DNA of 64,000 nucleotides, from assembly GCA_026126305.1 (NCBI GenBank), contig JAHCJI010000005.1:62001-126000 (forward strand), in the 5' to 3' direction. The position numbers and the translations under genes were made by a program. The notes beneath the pieces were generated by a model, which searched no databases, had not been told where the DNA came from, and was given only the letters and a program-made list of their open reading frames with translations. Origin of the DNA: Phycisphaeraceae bacterium. Its GTDB lineage: Bacteria > Planctomycetota > Phycisphaerae > Phycisphaerales > UBA1924. Numbering within the stretch: position 1 is the first letter of the stretch; each line of letters starts with the position of its first letter. This document shows, in pieces, positions 1 through 8,982 of this stretch.

Positions 1-612
1 CACGACGTTGCACAGCTCGGCCAGCTCGTGCAGGATGTGGCTGGAGATCAGGATGGTCTTGCCCATGCGCTTGAGCTCCTTGAGCAGCTCGCGCATCTCG
101 ATGCGGGCGCGCGGGTCCAGGCCGCTGGCGGGCTCATCCATCAGCAGCACCTTGGGGTCGTGCAGCAGCACGCGGGCGACGCTCAGGCGCTGCTGCATGC
201 CGCGGCTGAGGCCGCTGACCTCGGCCGCGGCCTTGTAGGTCAGGTCGGTCAGCTCCAGCACGTCCTTGACCACGGCCTGGCGCTGCTTGCCGTGGATGTC
301 GTAGGCGGCGGCGAAGAACTCCAGGTACTCGGTGACCACCATGTCCTGGTAGGCGCCCATGAAGTCGGGCACGTAGCCGATGACCGGGCGGATGAGGCGG
401 TTCTGGTAGCCGATGGTGTGGCCGGCCACCTGGGCCTGGCCGCTGGTGGGCTTGAGCAGCGTGGCCAGGATCTTGATCGTCGTGGTCTTTCCCGCGCCGT
501 TGGGCCCGATGAAGCCGAAGCAGTCGCCCTGGTCGATGGCCAGGTTCAGGTTGTCCAGCGCCACGAGGTCGCCGTAGCGTTTGGTCAGGTTGATGGTCTC
601 GATGATCGGCAC
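1..612 (-). CDS. ABC transporter ATP-binding protein (ABC-2 type), 3' end cut by window edge
   Basis: This is the ATPase subunit of an export-type ABC transporter; it hydrolyses ATP at the inner face of the membrane to drive a permease lying outside the window. Reading the minus strand I see the Walker A GPNGAGKTT, a degenerate signature LSRGMQQR, Walker B VLLMDEPASGLDP and the switch His in LISSH. The protein runs off the left edge right after the H-loop, so about 204 codons are present. The start is GTG at 612, with AAGGAG six bases upstream. The 630-3107 gene, which ends 17 bases upstream, is probably its operon partner. The substrate cannot be told from sequence. Confidence 0.93.
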   Translation of the reverse strand, partial: MPIIETINLTKRYGDLVALDNLNLAIDQGDCFGFIGPNGAGKTTTIKILATLLKPTSGQAQVAGHTIGYQNRLIRPVIGYVPDFMGAYQDMVVTEYLEFFAAAYDIHGKQRQAVVKDVLELTDLTYKAAAEVSGLSRGMQQRLSVARVLLHDPKVLLMDEPASGLDPRARIEMRELLKELKRMGKTILISSHILHELAELCNVV

Positions 613-629
613 GCGGCGCTCCTTGCTGG

Positions 630-3107
630 TTACTGACCGGGGCCCGACCCGCCCGGGGCCAACGCTTCGTCCGCCTGATCGGGCCCCGCCCTGCTGGTGA
701 GCACCGGCGGCGGCGCGGCCCCCAGCGGGTAGACCCATCGCACGACGGTGCGGCCGCGCAGGTCGGGCGGGCGGCCGTCGATGGTCAGGGGCGTGGGGCT
801 GGGCGCGCCCCCCTCGCCCGGGCCCACGCCCAGGTGCCCGATGACGATGATGCACGGGCGGGTCATCCACACGCCCAGGTCCATGCCGTGCATGGCCCGG
901 CGCGTGGCGGCGCCAAAATCGTTGGCCATGAACCCGCGCTGGGTGGGCGGCGGGCCGGCCTGGCTCAGCAAGCCCGCGATGGACAGTTGCTCGCTGACGC
1001 TGCGGGCGTCGGTGGACAGCCCGCCGGTGAGCCCGCGCTGGAGCTGCGGCGTGGTCCGCTGGTCGAGCAAGGAGGCCAGCGAGACGTCGTCGCTGCCCAG
1101 GCGCGCCGTCTCGCGCGAGAGATCCAGCGGCACGCCCGGCTGCCAGGGGTCGCCGCGGCGGAAGGCCACCGCCCGCATGATGGGCCGGTTGGGCCCCACC
1201 CCCGGCTGCACCCGCTGCATCCCGTGGTTGACGATGACCATCACGTCGTGCAGCGCCCCGGGCAGGTCGTGGATGAGCAGGCCCGCGGCCTCGCTGGTGA
1301 CGGCCTGGGACCCCAGCCCCTCCGGACGCGGCGTGGCCCGCAGCACGCCTGGCTTGCCCCGGTCGTCCACGGGCAGGGGCATGGCCCACACCGGCGGGCC
1401 CGCCCACATCGCCTCGACCTCCTTCATGGTCGAACGCACGGGGAAACGCATGGTGTCGGGCCGGGCCGCCAGCAGGCGATAGCCGCGGTTGTCCGGGAAC
1501 GAGCCCAGGCTGACCGATGGGTCCGGGTTGATCCACGGGGCCAGCGTGGCGACGATCGACCGGCCATCGTCGGCACCCACGCGCAGGGTTGCCTCGCCGT
1601 AGCGCGGCACGATCAGGCCCGCCCAGGTGCGCGTGCGCTGCACGTCCTGGCCATAGACGTGATCGATGATGGTCAGGTGGGCCCCGCGCACCGAGCCCGG
1701 GCTCAGCAGCGCCGCACCGCCCCAGGCGATGGCGGTGAAGATGCCCGTGACGCCCACGAAGGCCACCCACGCGTGCCGTGCGTAGCCCGCCCGCTTGAGC
1801 AGCGCAAAGCCAACCGGCCCGGCCACGAGCCAGTACAGGATGAAGACCACAAAGCCCAGCAGCACGCCCGAGGCGGGGTTGCCCGTGGCGGCGATGGCCG
1901 AGTCGATGCTGTGGTCATAGTGGCGGACGATGCGCTCGGGCTCGCGCACCTGCTGGCCGCGGGCAGACCAGGGCGTCAGGTCGCCGCGTCGTCCCAGCAC
2001 GCGGTGCCACAGGGCCCCGGCCATGGGCGCACCCGCACGCGCCAGCGAGTCGTCGGTCACGTCCAAACCCAGCAGCGTCACCTGGCCTAGGCCCACCTGG
2101 CGGCGGACGGCCAGGGCGTGGCCCTGCGGATCGGCCAGAAGGACCAAGGCCTCTTCGGCGGCGGCGTCCGAGCGCGGCTCGAAGGTATGGGCCACCACCG
2201 TCGCGGGAAGCACCACGTCGGCACGCAATGTCAGCAGCGGGAGTATGGGGCCGGTGGGATAGTCGGCCCGACGCTGGGCACGCACGGCGGGCATGATATC
2301 GAACAGGGGATTGTTCAATTCGCCCGAGAGCCATGCTCCACCAACCGATGGCAAGACCACGACCAGGTGCCCGCCCTGGCGCACCCACCGGCGGATCGTC
2401 TCGGCACGCTCGGCCCCCAGCGTCACCGGCTCGCCTTGTGTCCACACCAGCACGTTGTACGAAGCGAGCCCGGGCCACGCGTCGGGCATCGTCGCGGGAT
2501 TGAGCCTGGAAGTGACCACCGTCGGTTCGTGCAGGCGAGAGTCGTGGGCACGGACCTGGGTTTCTCCATACGCGGCCAGGCCGGCCAGGCGAGACCCGAT
2601 GACCCCCACGAGCCCAGCCTCGGCCGGGATGACGCCACTGGGGGATAAGAGGACCTCGCCCACCATGCGACCGGCCCGGGGCGTGGCGGCCTCGGTCAGC
2701 TCGGCCTCGTACGCCCGGACGATCAGCCGCTCGCTGGGCGAAAACCGGAACGGAAGGCGGACATACGTCCAGATCTCCTGCCGCTGGCCGGGGTTCGAGG
2801 CCAGGCCACGCTCAAAGAGGGTGGTGTCGCCGTCGGCGTCCTTGATCTCGACGCGCAGCAGCAACTCGCGCTGGCGCACCCCGCGATCGGTGACAGCCAG
2901 CCGCAGGCCGGCCCATGAGCCGGGACGGACCACCTCGCCCAGGCCGAACTCGACCACGGAGAGGGCCACCTCGCCCTGCCCCACCCCTAGGGCGGCCATG
3001 GGGTCAGCGGTGTCCGGCCCGTCCTGGGCACCAGCGAGGAAGGCCAGCGACAGGCACACCGCCAGAACGCTCAAGAAGCGACCGCGAATACCCGATGCCA
3101 AGGGCAT
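630..3107 (-). CDS. Secreted/membrane-anchored protein of unknown function with GATase-like domain
   Basis: About 825 residues. It starts with a signal peptide (hydrophobic core FLSVLAVCLSLAFLAG, cut near AGAQ), followed by an extracytoplasmic region. A segment of the type WVRQGGHLVVVLPSVGG resembles the glutamine-amidotransferase-like fold of membrane proteins encoded beside ABC-2 ATPases. Two membrane helices follow mid-protein (ILYWLVAGPVGFALL and the GVTGIFTAIAWGGAALL stretch). The C-terminal third is soluble and unrecognised. The ATG at 3107 is preceded by AGGGGG and is the only start that keeps the signal peptide. The next gene, 17 bases downstream, is the ABC ATPase, so it may be an accessory subunit of that transporter; this is inference from position. 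Confidence 0.75.
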   Translation of the reverse strand: MPLASGIRGRFLSVLAVCLSLAFLAGAQDGPDTADPMAALGVGQGEVALSVVEFGLGEVVRPGSWAGLRLAVTDRGVRQRELLLRVEIKDADGDTTLFERGLASNPGQRQEIWTYVRLPFRFSPSERLIVRAYEAELTEAATPRAGRMVGEVLLSPSGVIPAEAGLVGVIGSRLAGLAAYGETQVRAHDSRLHEPTVVTSRLNPATMPDAWPGLASYNVLVWTQGEPVTLGAERAETIRRWVRQGGHLVVVLPSVGGAWLSGELNNPLFDIMPAVRAQRRADYPTGPILPLLTLRADVVLPATVVAHTFEPRSDAAAEEALVLLADPQGHALAVRRQVGLGQVTLLGLDVTDDSLARAGAPMAGALWHRVLGRRGDLTPWSARGQQVREPERIVRHYDHSIDSAIAATGNPASGVLLGFVVFILYWLVAGPVGFALLKRAGYARHAWVAFVGVTGIFTAIAWGGAALLSPGSVRGAHLTIIDHVYGQDVQRTRTWAGLIVPRYGEATLRVGADDGRSIVATLAPWINPDPSVSLGSFPDNRGYRLLAARPDTMRFPVRSTMKEVEAMWAGPPVWAMPLPVDDRGKPGVLRATPRPEGLGSQAVTSEAAGLLIHDLPGALHDVMVIVNHGMQRVQPGVGPNRPIMRAVAFRRGDPWQPGVPLDLSRETARLGSDDVSLASLLDQRTTPQLQRGLTGGLSTDARSVSEQLSIAGLLSQAGPPPTQRGFMANDFGAATRRAMHGMDLGVWMTRPCIIVIGHLGVGPGEGGAPSPTPLTIDGRPPDLRGRTVVRWVYPLGAAPPPVLTSRAGPDQADEALAPGGSGPGQ

Positions 3108-3378
3108 GTTCCCCCTGCCCTCCGAAGCATGGATCGTGGTCGTGGCCATCGCCGCCATCGGCATCCTGGCCACGCTGCTGACCATGGCCGCCGCCATCCG
3201 CCAGGGCATCGCCCTGATACATCTGGAGAACCGTGTCCGCCTGTTGCGTGCCCAGCAACGCCAGGCCATGATCGACCGTGGCCTGATCGAAGCCGACCCC
3301 GAAGCGATCGAAGCCGATGAAGTCGTCGACATGATCGACGCCCCAGGCGAGCCGCAGAATCCAGGCCGGGCCGCCTGA
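3106..3378 (+). CDS. Small single-pass membrane protein, unknown function
   Basis: A 90-residue protein with one N-terminal membrane helix (WIVVVAIAAIGILATLLTMAAAI), then a charged helix (LENRVRLLRAQQRQAMIDRG) and an acidic tail, as in small scaffold or regulator proteins. Its ATG at 3106 lies inside the palindrome CATG shared with the start of the minus-strand gene at 3107, so the two leaders run through each other's coding sequence. The upstream AAGGG is only a weak ribosome binding site. It ends 1 base before the convergent peptidase gene. The family is not recognised; the clean helix-plus-coil pattern argues that it is real. Confidence 0.6.
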   Translation: MFPLPSEAWIVVVAIAAIGILATLLTMAAAIRQGIALIHLENRVRLLRAQQRQAMIDRGLIEADPEAIEADEVVDMIDAPGEPQNPGRAA

Positions 3379-3379
3379 G

Positions 3380-4810
3380 TCACGCCCCTTCGCTCCGCAG
3401 CAGGTCGATGAGAATGGCGTGCGAGCGGGCCCCCATGCGGTAGCAGGGCAGCTCGAACTTCTCGTTGGGCGAATGCACCCGGTCGTCGTCGAGCCCGAAG
3501 CCCATGAAGACCGTCTCCAGCCCCAGCCGCCCCTTGAGCATCCCCGCGACCGGGATCGACCCGCCCGTCTTGATCAACGCCACCTCCATGCCCGTGGCAC
3601 GCTCCATCGCCCGACGCGCCGTCGAAAGCCAGGGAGAATCCGGGTCCACGCTCGACGGATGCCCGCCGTGCATGTCCTCGAGCTCCCATCGGCAGCCCGG
3701 CGGCGTGCGGCCTTCGAGCCAGCGGAAGAACTTCTGGACGATGTCCGCCGGGTCCTGGTTTGCCACCAGGCGGAAGCTCACCTTCGCCGTCGCGTACGCA
3801 GGGATCACCGTCTTGGCGCCCGCGCCCGTGTACCCGCCCCACAAGCCGTTGATCTCCGCCGTCGGCCGGCACCACTCACGCTCGATGCTGGTGAATCCCG
3901 CCTCGCCGATGTCGGCCTCGGGCGAGAGCCCGATGTTGCGCAGCATCTGGGGCACGTCGATGGCCAGCGCCGCCCACTGGGCACGCTCGTCGGGCGTCGC
4001 CTCCACCACGCCCTCATAAAACCCATCGATCGCCACCCGGCGGTCCTCGTCCCACAACCCGGCGAGCACTTTGGCCAACTCGTTGAGAGGGTTGGGCATC
4101 CGCCCGCCCCAGAAACCACTATGCACGTCCTTGTCGGGCCCATGCAAACGCACCTGCGTGTACGCCAGCCCGCGCACGCCGTACGTGATCGCCGGCCTCG
4201 TCCGCGAGATCATGCCCGTGTCGCTGATGAGGCAGAAGTCGCAGCCCTTCAGTTCGCCCTCAAAATCCTGAAGGAACTTCTCCAGGTTCTCCGAGCCCGA
4301 TTCCTCCTCGCCCTCGAGTAGCACCGTCACGCGCAGCCCGCCCGCGGGCTCGCCGCTGACAGCCTTCCAAGCCGCCAACGCTTCGAGGAACATCGCCACC
4401 TGCCCCTTGTCGTCGCTGGCACCCCGCGCCACGATGTGTTCGGCGGGCACCCGGTCGTCCGCAGGCTTGACGACCGGCTCGAACGGCCCTCCCTCCCACA
4501 ACTCCAGCGGGTCGGGCGGCTGCACGTCGTAATGCCCATAGAACAGCACGTGCGGCCCCTTGCCGCTGTCGGCGTTGGGCGTCTTGGCCAGCACCACCGG
4601 GTGCCCGGGATGCTCGGCCGAGCCCGTCGGCAGCACGCGGGCCTGCAAGCCCGCCGCCCCAAGCCGCTCGGCCGCCCATCGGGCCGCTTCCTGGCATTGG
4701 CTCCGATACGCCGGGTCGGCGCTGATGCTGGCGATGCGAAGCCAGTCGCACAACCTTCCCACGGCCGAGGCTTCGTCACGTTCCAGATGTTCGAGGACCC
4801 GATCGATCAT
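3380..4810 (-). CDS. M20 family dipeptidase
   Basis: A 476-residue zinc exopeptidase of the M20 (ArgE/DapE/CNDP-dipeptidase) family, expected in the cytoplasm, where it hydrolyses dipeptides or other small amide substrates. Visible family marks are the metal-binding GHYDVQPP near residue 80, the catalytic EGEEESGS near 150, a SDT segment, and a lid-domain stretch including GLWGGYTGAG and HGGHPSS. Length fits the carnosinase-like subgroup. The ATG at 4810 has GGGAGCG upstream; further upstream codons are not conserved-looking. It is transcribed alone; the 145 bases before it should hold its promoter. Exact substrate unknown. Confidence 0.92.
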   Translation of the reverse strand: MIDRVLEHLERDEASAVGRLCDWLRIASISADPAYRSQCQEAARWAAERLGAAGLQARVLPTGSAEHPGHPVVLAKTPNADSGKGPHVLFYGHYDVQPPDPLELWEGGPFEPVVKPADDRVPAEHIVARGASDDKGQVAMFLEALAAWKAVSGEPAGGLRVTVLLEGEEESGSENLEKFLQDFEGELKGCDFCLISDTGMISRTRPAITYGVRGLAYTQVRLHGPDKDVHSGFWGGRMPNPLNELAKVLAGLWDEDRRVAIDGFYEGVVEATPDERAQWAALAIDVPQMLRNIGLSPEADIGEAGFTSIEREWCRPTAEINGLWGGYTGAGAKTVIPAYATAKVSFRLVANQDPADIVQKFFRWLEGRTPPGCRWELEDMHGGHPSSVDPDSPWLSTARRAMERATGMEVALIKTGGSIPVAGMLKGRLGLETVFMGFGLDDDRVHSPNEKFELPCYRMGARSHAILIDLLRSEGA

Positions 4811-4955
4811 GCCCGCTCCCTGTGTGCGACTGGTGCGTCTGTCGTACACCATCGTGGGAGCATCGTTGCAGGCCCGGGCGCACGTGTCCCGTGAAAGTTC
4901 TAAATCTTTGGCAATGGCTCAAAGGGCAGGGAAGGAGTCGAGTGGCTCAAGGCCC

Positions 4956-5480
4956 CTACCGGCCTCGTTTGGCCGCCTGTTCGCGCTCCAAGGCCTCGAC
5001 GAGCAGTTCCACGGGCGGTGCTGGGTTTCTTCCGACAACACGACGGCCACAGTCTGGGCAAGGAACCGACTGACCCTCGGGGACATAGACCCAAGTGGGA
5101 TCCATCTTGGCCCGGCCATCACGGGTCCATTGGCAGGGCTCGGCGGGCACGAGGGTAACCGAACCAGTATTCGGGTTTCGATAAGGGAAGGTCGCGCCAT
5201 CGGGCAGCCGCATGTTCACGAAGAGCTCGCCGGTCTCCATGTCGATGAGCGTGTGCTCCTGGCTCCAGCGTTCGAGGGATGCCGACTCACTGCGTAAACC
5301 CCGAGCGGCGAAGACGCCCGCCCCGATGAGACAAGCAAAGGCGACCACCGAGAGGATGACGCTCTTGGAAGGCATCCCACCGGGGCCACCACCGGTGCCC
5401 TTCCCCTTACCCGCTTGGCGGCTGCGATCGAAATCATCGACCAGGCTGCCGAGGTTTTCCTGCTGCTGGGTCTGGGTCAT
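4956..5480 (-). CDS. Single-pass membrane protein with Cys-x2-Cys knuckle, unknown
   Basis: A 174-residue protein: a polar Gly/Lys-rich N-terminus (residues 1-36), one membrane helix (SVILSVVAFACLIGAGVFAARG), then a soluble domain containing PCPDCGRRV near the C-terminus, a half zinc-ribbon knuckle. Start ATG at 5480 has CGGAG nearby. It lies 34 bases downstream of the pseudopilin gene and is probably cotranscribed with it, which hints at a role near the envelope or pilus, but no function can be assigned. The ending EQAAKRGR is basic. Confidence 0.7.
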   Translation of the reverse strand: MTQTQQQENLGSLVDDFDRSRQAGKGKGTGGGPGGMPSKSVILSVVAFACLIGAGVFAARGLRSESASLERWSQEHTLIDMETGELFVNMRLPDGATFPYRNPNTGSVTLVPAEPCQWTRDGRAKMDPTWVYVPEGQSVPCPDCGRRVVGRNPAPPVELLVEALEREQAAKRGR

Positions 5481-5514
5481 CGCCGCTCCGCGTGCGTCTG
5501 CGAGCCCTGATCGG

Positions 5515-6612
5515 TCAGGGCACGATGTAGGGGTTGGTCCGTGAGATCCGCAGGCTCTTGTCGGGCCATGTCTCCAGCGTATACCGCCAGAAGAACGTCG
5601 GATCGCTCAGCCGCGTGCCGGTGGGGAACCAGTAGTCCGGGTCGGTCGCGTCGGCGTCGTTCATGAGTTTGACGTGCCCGTCGAAAAACGCCAGATGCCC
5701 GAGCACCTGCGTGGCACCGATCTGCGAGGGATCGGTTTGCGTGCCATGACGGAAGGCGACCCGACGCAGGTCCGGATAGGTCTTCGGATCGGACATGTGC
5801 AGGGTTCGTCCAGGCTCGCCCGGGGCGACTGTGCGATCGATTTCCTTGCTCTCTCGCCAGACGCCGCCGACGCCGCCGAAGGCGCCGCCGTACCACCCGT
5901 TGGTGCCTTCACGCTCGCCGATGGCATGGTCGTAGTCGGGCTTGGTGCGGCCCGAAGCGAAACGGTGGCCCTCAAAGACGGCAACCTTCTGATAGAGCGT
6001 GCCGACGTTGTAGAGGAAAGGCCTGTAGTTTCCTCGGTCCTGGCCCGGGCGTGGATCGGTGCCGCCTTGCCTCTTAGGCCTGGTCGACGAGGTGAACTGG
6101 GTGCTCATGTTGTACGAGATCATGCGGCCGGTTGTCCAGAACGGCCCTTCGCCCCCTCCGGGCCAGGGCGTTGCCTGGAATCGATTCTGCGGGCAGATGT
6201 ACTCGTCGACTCGTTCACGGTACCAGTTGAAGCGTTGCGAGCGGAAGGTCTCGCTCTCTCGCGTGCGCCCATCGATGCGGACGCCCTCGCCCGGGCCATC
6301 TCGGCCGTTCAGGTAGGCCAAGGGGCCCATCCAGTCCCACGTCTGTATGGCGATTCCGTTGTAAGTCCCGAAACTGGCGTCGAATCCGCTCGAGTCCGGG
6401 CCGCCCACGATGGCTTCCTTGAACTCATTGGCGTAGACGTTGATGCTCTGCGTGATGGAGCGCAGGTTTGTGGCGCCCTTGACCTGCCGCGCCACGCCGC
6501 GGGCCTGGCCCAAGGCGGGCAGCAGGATGCTGATCAGCAGCGCGATAATCGCGATAACAACCAGCAGCTCGATGAGGGTGAAACCATCACGATGTCCGCG
6601 TCGTTCGCCCAT
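5515..6612 (-). CDS. Prepilin-type N-terminal cleavage/methylation domain protein (pseudopilin, planctomycete type)
   Basis: A 365-residue type II/IV pseudopilin-like protein. The N-terminus is a class III leader: GERRGHRDG then [19 protein letters not shown], cleaved and methylated by a prepilin peptidase at the Gly-Phe bond. After the N-terminal helix follows a large globular domain. Near the C-terminus the segment [12 protein letters not shown] corresponds to the H..DGHV signature of the abundant planctomycete pseudopilin-like families. The ATG at 6612 has a strong GGGAGGAT site. It probably heads an operon with the 174-residue membrane protein. Such proteins are highly paralogous in planctomycetes; a pilus or secretion role is likely but unproven. 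Confidence 0.9.
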   Translation of the reverse strand: MGERRGHRDGFTLIELLVVIAIIALLISILLPALGQARGVARQVKGATNLRSITQSINVYANEFKEAIVGGPDSSGFDASFGTYNGIAIQTWDWMGPLAYLNGRDGPGEGVRIDGRTRESETFRSQRFNWYRERVDEYICPQNRFQATPWPGGGEGPFWTTGRMISYNMSTQFTSSTRPKRQGGTDPRPGQDRGNYRPFLYNVGTLYQKVAVFEGHRFASGRTKPDYDHAIGEREGTNGWYGGAFGGVGGVWRESKEIDRTVAPGEPGRTLHMSDPKTYPDLRRVAFRHGTQTDPSQIGATQVLGHLAFFDGHVKLMNDADATDPDYWFPTGTRLSDPTFFWRYTLETWPDKSLRISRTNPYIVP

Positions 6613-6714
6613 GACGAGATCCTCCCGTGGCCCTTGGGTCTGCCCGGAACAATAGGAACGAACGCCCCCCAGACGCCATGTTGCCTTTCATGCCGGGTCG
6701 CTTTTAGCGCACGC

Positions 6715-8028
6715 TTAGCGCTCGGGCCTGTCGGTTGCGCCAGATATCTCCCCAAGCGACAGCAAAGCCGCCCCAGCTGCGCCCCGGCCGCTGCGCACCG
6801 CCCCCTCCATCGTTGCCGGCCACCCCGTCGCCGTCGCATCGCCCGCCAAGAAACAACCCTGATCGGCATACCGTCCCGCCCCGGGCCGCGATCCTTGAAA
6901 GTCGGGCGTGGCCGCGAACGTCGCACGGCGTTCGAGCACCGGGCGCGCCCACCGAACCGACGCACCCCGAGCGATGGGCAGGTATTCCCCTATCTCGGCC
7001 ACCACCCGCTCCACGATCTCCTTCTCGCCCAAGCCCACCCATGCGTCGGCGGCGCTCGCCACGGCGTGGACCATGCACGGGTCGCCCGCCTTGGCAAAGA
7101 CCCACTGCACCCCACCCTCGACCAGCACCGCGTGCGGCACGTCGAGCACGGGGCGGTCGTATCGCACATGGACGCCCAGGATCGGGCTGAAAGAAACGCC
7201 CGCATAAGGGTGCCCGCCGTCGATGGTCACCAGACGATTCGCCGACGCGGGATCGAGCGCGCACACGACGGCCACGCACGCATAGACCGCCCCGTCGGCA
7301 CACATAACCCGGCCGGGCTCGATGCCGATCACGCGGGCACCGTGCACGACCCTTCCGCCCGCGGCTTCCAGAACCTTCCCCACCGGCTCGTACAGCGAAG
7401 ACAAGGGCGCCGTGGGCACGCCGATCCGCGCATCGCGTGCCCCGCCCAGCAACGCGCCCTGCACCACGTGCAGGCCCACCTCGGCGCTCACCCTCGCTGG
7501 CGATAGATTGCACGCGCTGACGATCAGGGGCTCCCAGAAGCGTGCGATGGCCCGCGGCGTCGGGCTTGTCGCCTCGAGCCACTCCAGGAACACAACATCG
7601 CGCAGGCTCACGCGGTTGACATCCCGCGCCGCCCGCACGGCTCGCGCGATCGAGGCCTTGTCGCCCATCGACAGAAACCGCGCCAAGGCCAGCGACGGTG
7701 CATAGGCCCACGTGCCGGGCAAGGGGGCGGCCCGCAGCGTGCTGCGCCGGCCACCGCGCTCGATCCACGTCTGCCGCGTGCCCCAGGCCATCATGTGGGC
7801 CACGCCAAGACGCTCGAGGAGTTGGACGTACACCCGGCAGGCGCCCATGGCCACGTGCTGGCAGTTATCTAAGACCTCACCCGTGCGGGGGTCTTCAAAA
7901 CTGCCCGCACGCCCGCCCAGCCGCCGCCTGGCTTCGAGCAGCGTCACCGCCACGCCGTGGTCGGCCAGCATCACCGCCGCGGCGATGCCCGCCAGCCCCC
8001 CGCCCACCACCACGGCGCGGCGTTCCAT
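6715..8028 (-). CDS. hpnE: Hydroxysqualene dehydroxylase HpnE
   Basis: A 437-residue FAD-dependent amine-oxidase-fold enzyme that reduces hydroxysqualene to squalene in the bacterial HpnCDE route. The N-terminal dinucleotide-binding motif VVVGGGLAGIAAA and the following LLEARRRLGGRAGSF are clear, as is the C-terminal FAD segment with CFLAGDATATGWPATMEGAV. It is the last gene of hpnC-hpnD-hpnE; the gap to hpnD is only 3 bases. Assignment rests on fold plus operon context, since related phytoene desaturases share the fold. A small inverted repeat (AGCGC...GCGCT) lies across its stop codon. Confidence 0.93.
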   Translation of the reverse strand: MERRAVVVGGGLAGIAAAVMLADHGVAVTLLEARRRLGGRAGSFEDPRTGEVLDNCQHVAMGACRVYVQLLERLGVAHMMAWGTRQTWIERGGRRSTLRAAPLPGTWAYAPSLALARFLSMGDKASIARAVRAARDVNRVSLRDVVFLEWLEATSPTPRAIARFWEPLIVSACNLSPARVSAEVGLHVVQGALLGGARDARIGVPTAPLSSLYEPVGKVLEAAGGRVVHGARVIGIEPGRVMCADGAVYACVAVVCALDPASANRLVTIDGGHPYAGVSFSPILGVHVRYDRPVLDVPHAVLVEGGVQWVFAKAGDPCMVHAVASAADAWVGLGEKEIVERVVAEIGEYLPIARGASVRWARPVLERRATFAATPDFQGSRPGAGRYADQGCFLAGDATATGWPATMEGAVRSGRGAAGAALLSLGEISGATDRPER

Positions 8029-8031
8029 GCC

Positions 8032-8982
8032 TCAGGCCAACCGCCCGGCGGCCAGGACCCTGCGACCGATCGCCCCCGCGGCGATGCCGAGTTTGGCCCC
8101 GCCCCCCAGCGACACGCGAGCGCCACGACGACGCAGCCGGTGGGCGATGAGCGTGTACGCACGCGTCATGGCCCACAGCGCGGGTGCCGCGTCGGGCCGA
8201 ACCATGCCCGACAGGGCCGCGCTCTGGTCGAGCATAGCCATGGCTTGGCGGAGCAGGTCTTCGCGGACGGCGGGGTCGTGCAACTCGACGCCCAGTCGAT
8301 CCAGCCTTTGCCTGGGCACATAGCGCCGCCCGGCACGGGCATCGTCGGCGATGTCGCGCGCGATGTTGATGCACTGGAAGGCCCGCCCACGCAGGCCCGC
8401 CAAGGCCAGGGCCTGCTCGCGATCGACCCCGGCGCGCACGCCCCAGATCGCCACGCAGCAGCGCCCCACGTTGCCCGCCACTCGGTCGCAGTACTCGTCC
8501 AGCTGGCCCTCGGCCTCGAAGGCGATCGGCCCCACGTCCTGCCTCACGCCCGCCAGCAGGCCCTCGAGCCAGCCGCGTTCGATCGCGCGCTCTGCCACGG
8601 CGGCGCTCAACGCGGGCCAGATCGACCTTGGCGGCACCTGCCCGTCGAGGGTCTGGAGCGTCAAAGACTCGAAGCGGGCCAGCAGGTCACCTCGTTCATC
8701 CGGGGCGGCGTCCGCGTCCGCCGCGTCGTCGGCCAGCCGCATCCACGCGTACACCGCGTGCATGCCATCACGGCAGCGCGCGGGCGTCAGGCGGATGCCC
8801 ACGGCAAAGCTCGAACCCGCGGCGTTGGTGATGGCCCGGCACAGCGCCCGCGAGCCGGCCACGTCCAATGGGCCATCTCCCTCGATCAGGGCTCGGATCC
8901 GCTCGATCTGTTGGGGATGCTCCGCCACGAGGGAAAATATAGCGATGCAAGGCCCGCCAGCGCGATCGCGCCCTTGCGCCAT
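8032..8982 (-). CDS. hpnD: Presqualene diphosphate synthase HpnD
   Basis: A prenyltransferase of the squalene/phytoene synthase fold that condenses two farnesyl diphosphates to presqualene diphosphate. Both Asp-rich motifs are present: LADDAAD and NIARDIADD followed by RRYVP. The ATG at 8982 gives 316 residues and overlaps hpnC by 97 bases; a GTG at 8928 gives 298 residues and a 43-base overlap and would remove an N-terminal extension not expected in this family. Neither has a good Shine-Dalgarno sequence, which fits translational coupling to hpnC. The middle gene of the squalene operon. Confidence 0.92.
   Translation of the reverse strand: MAQGRDRAGGPCIAIFSLVAEHPQQIERIRALIEGDGPLDVAGSRALCRAITNAAGSSFAVGIRLTPARCRDGMHAVYAWMRLADDAADADAAPDERGDLLARFESLTLQTLDGQVPPRSIWPALSAAVAERAIERGWLEGLLAGVRQDVGPIAFEAEGQLDEYCDRVAGNVGRCCVAIWGVRAGVDREQALALAGLRGRAFQCINIARDIADDARAGRRYVPRQRLDRLGVELHDPAVREDLLRQAMAMLDQSAALSGMVRPDAAPALWAMTRAYTLIAHRLRRRGARVSLGGGAKLGIAAGAIGRRVLAAGRLA

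Noticed and set aside
28..636. Long plus-strand frame opposite the ABC ATPase
   Set aside because: It is the shadow of the minus-strand ATPase, whose Walker A, Walker B and switch motifs are all in place; the plus-strand translation is low-complexity.
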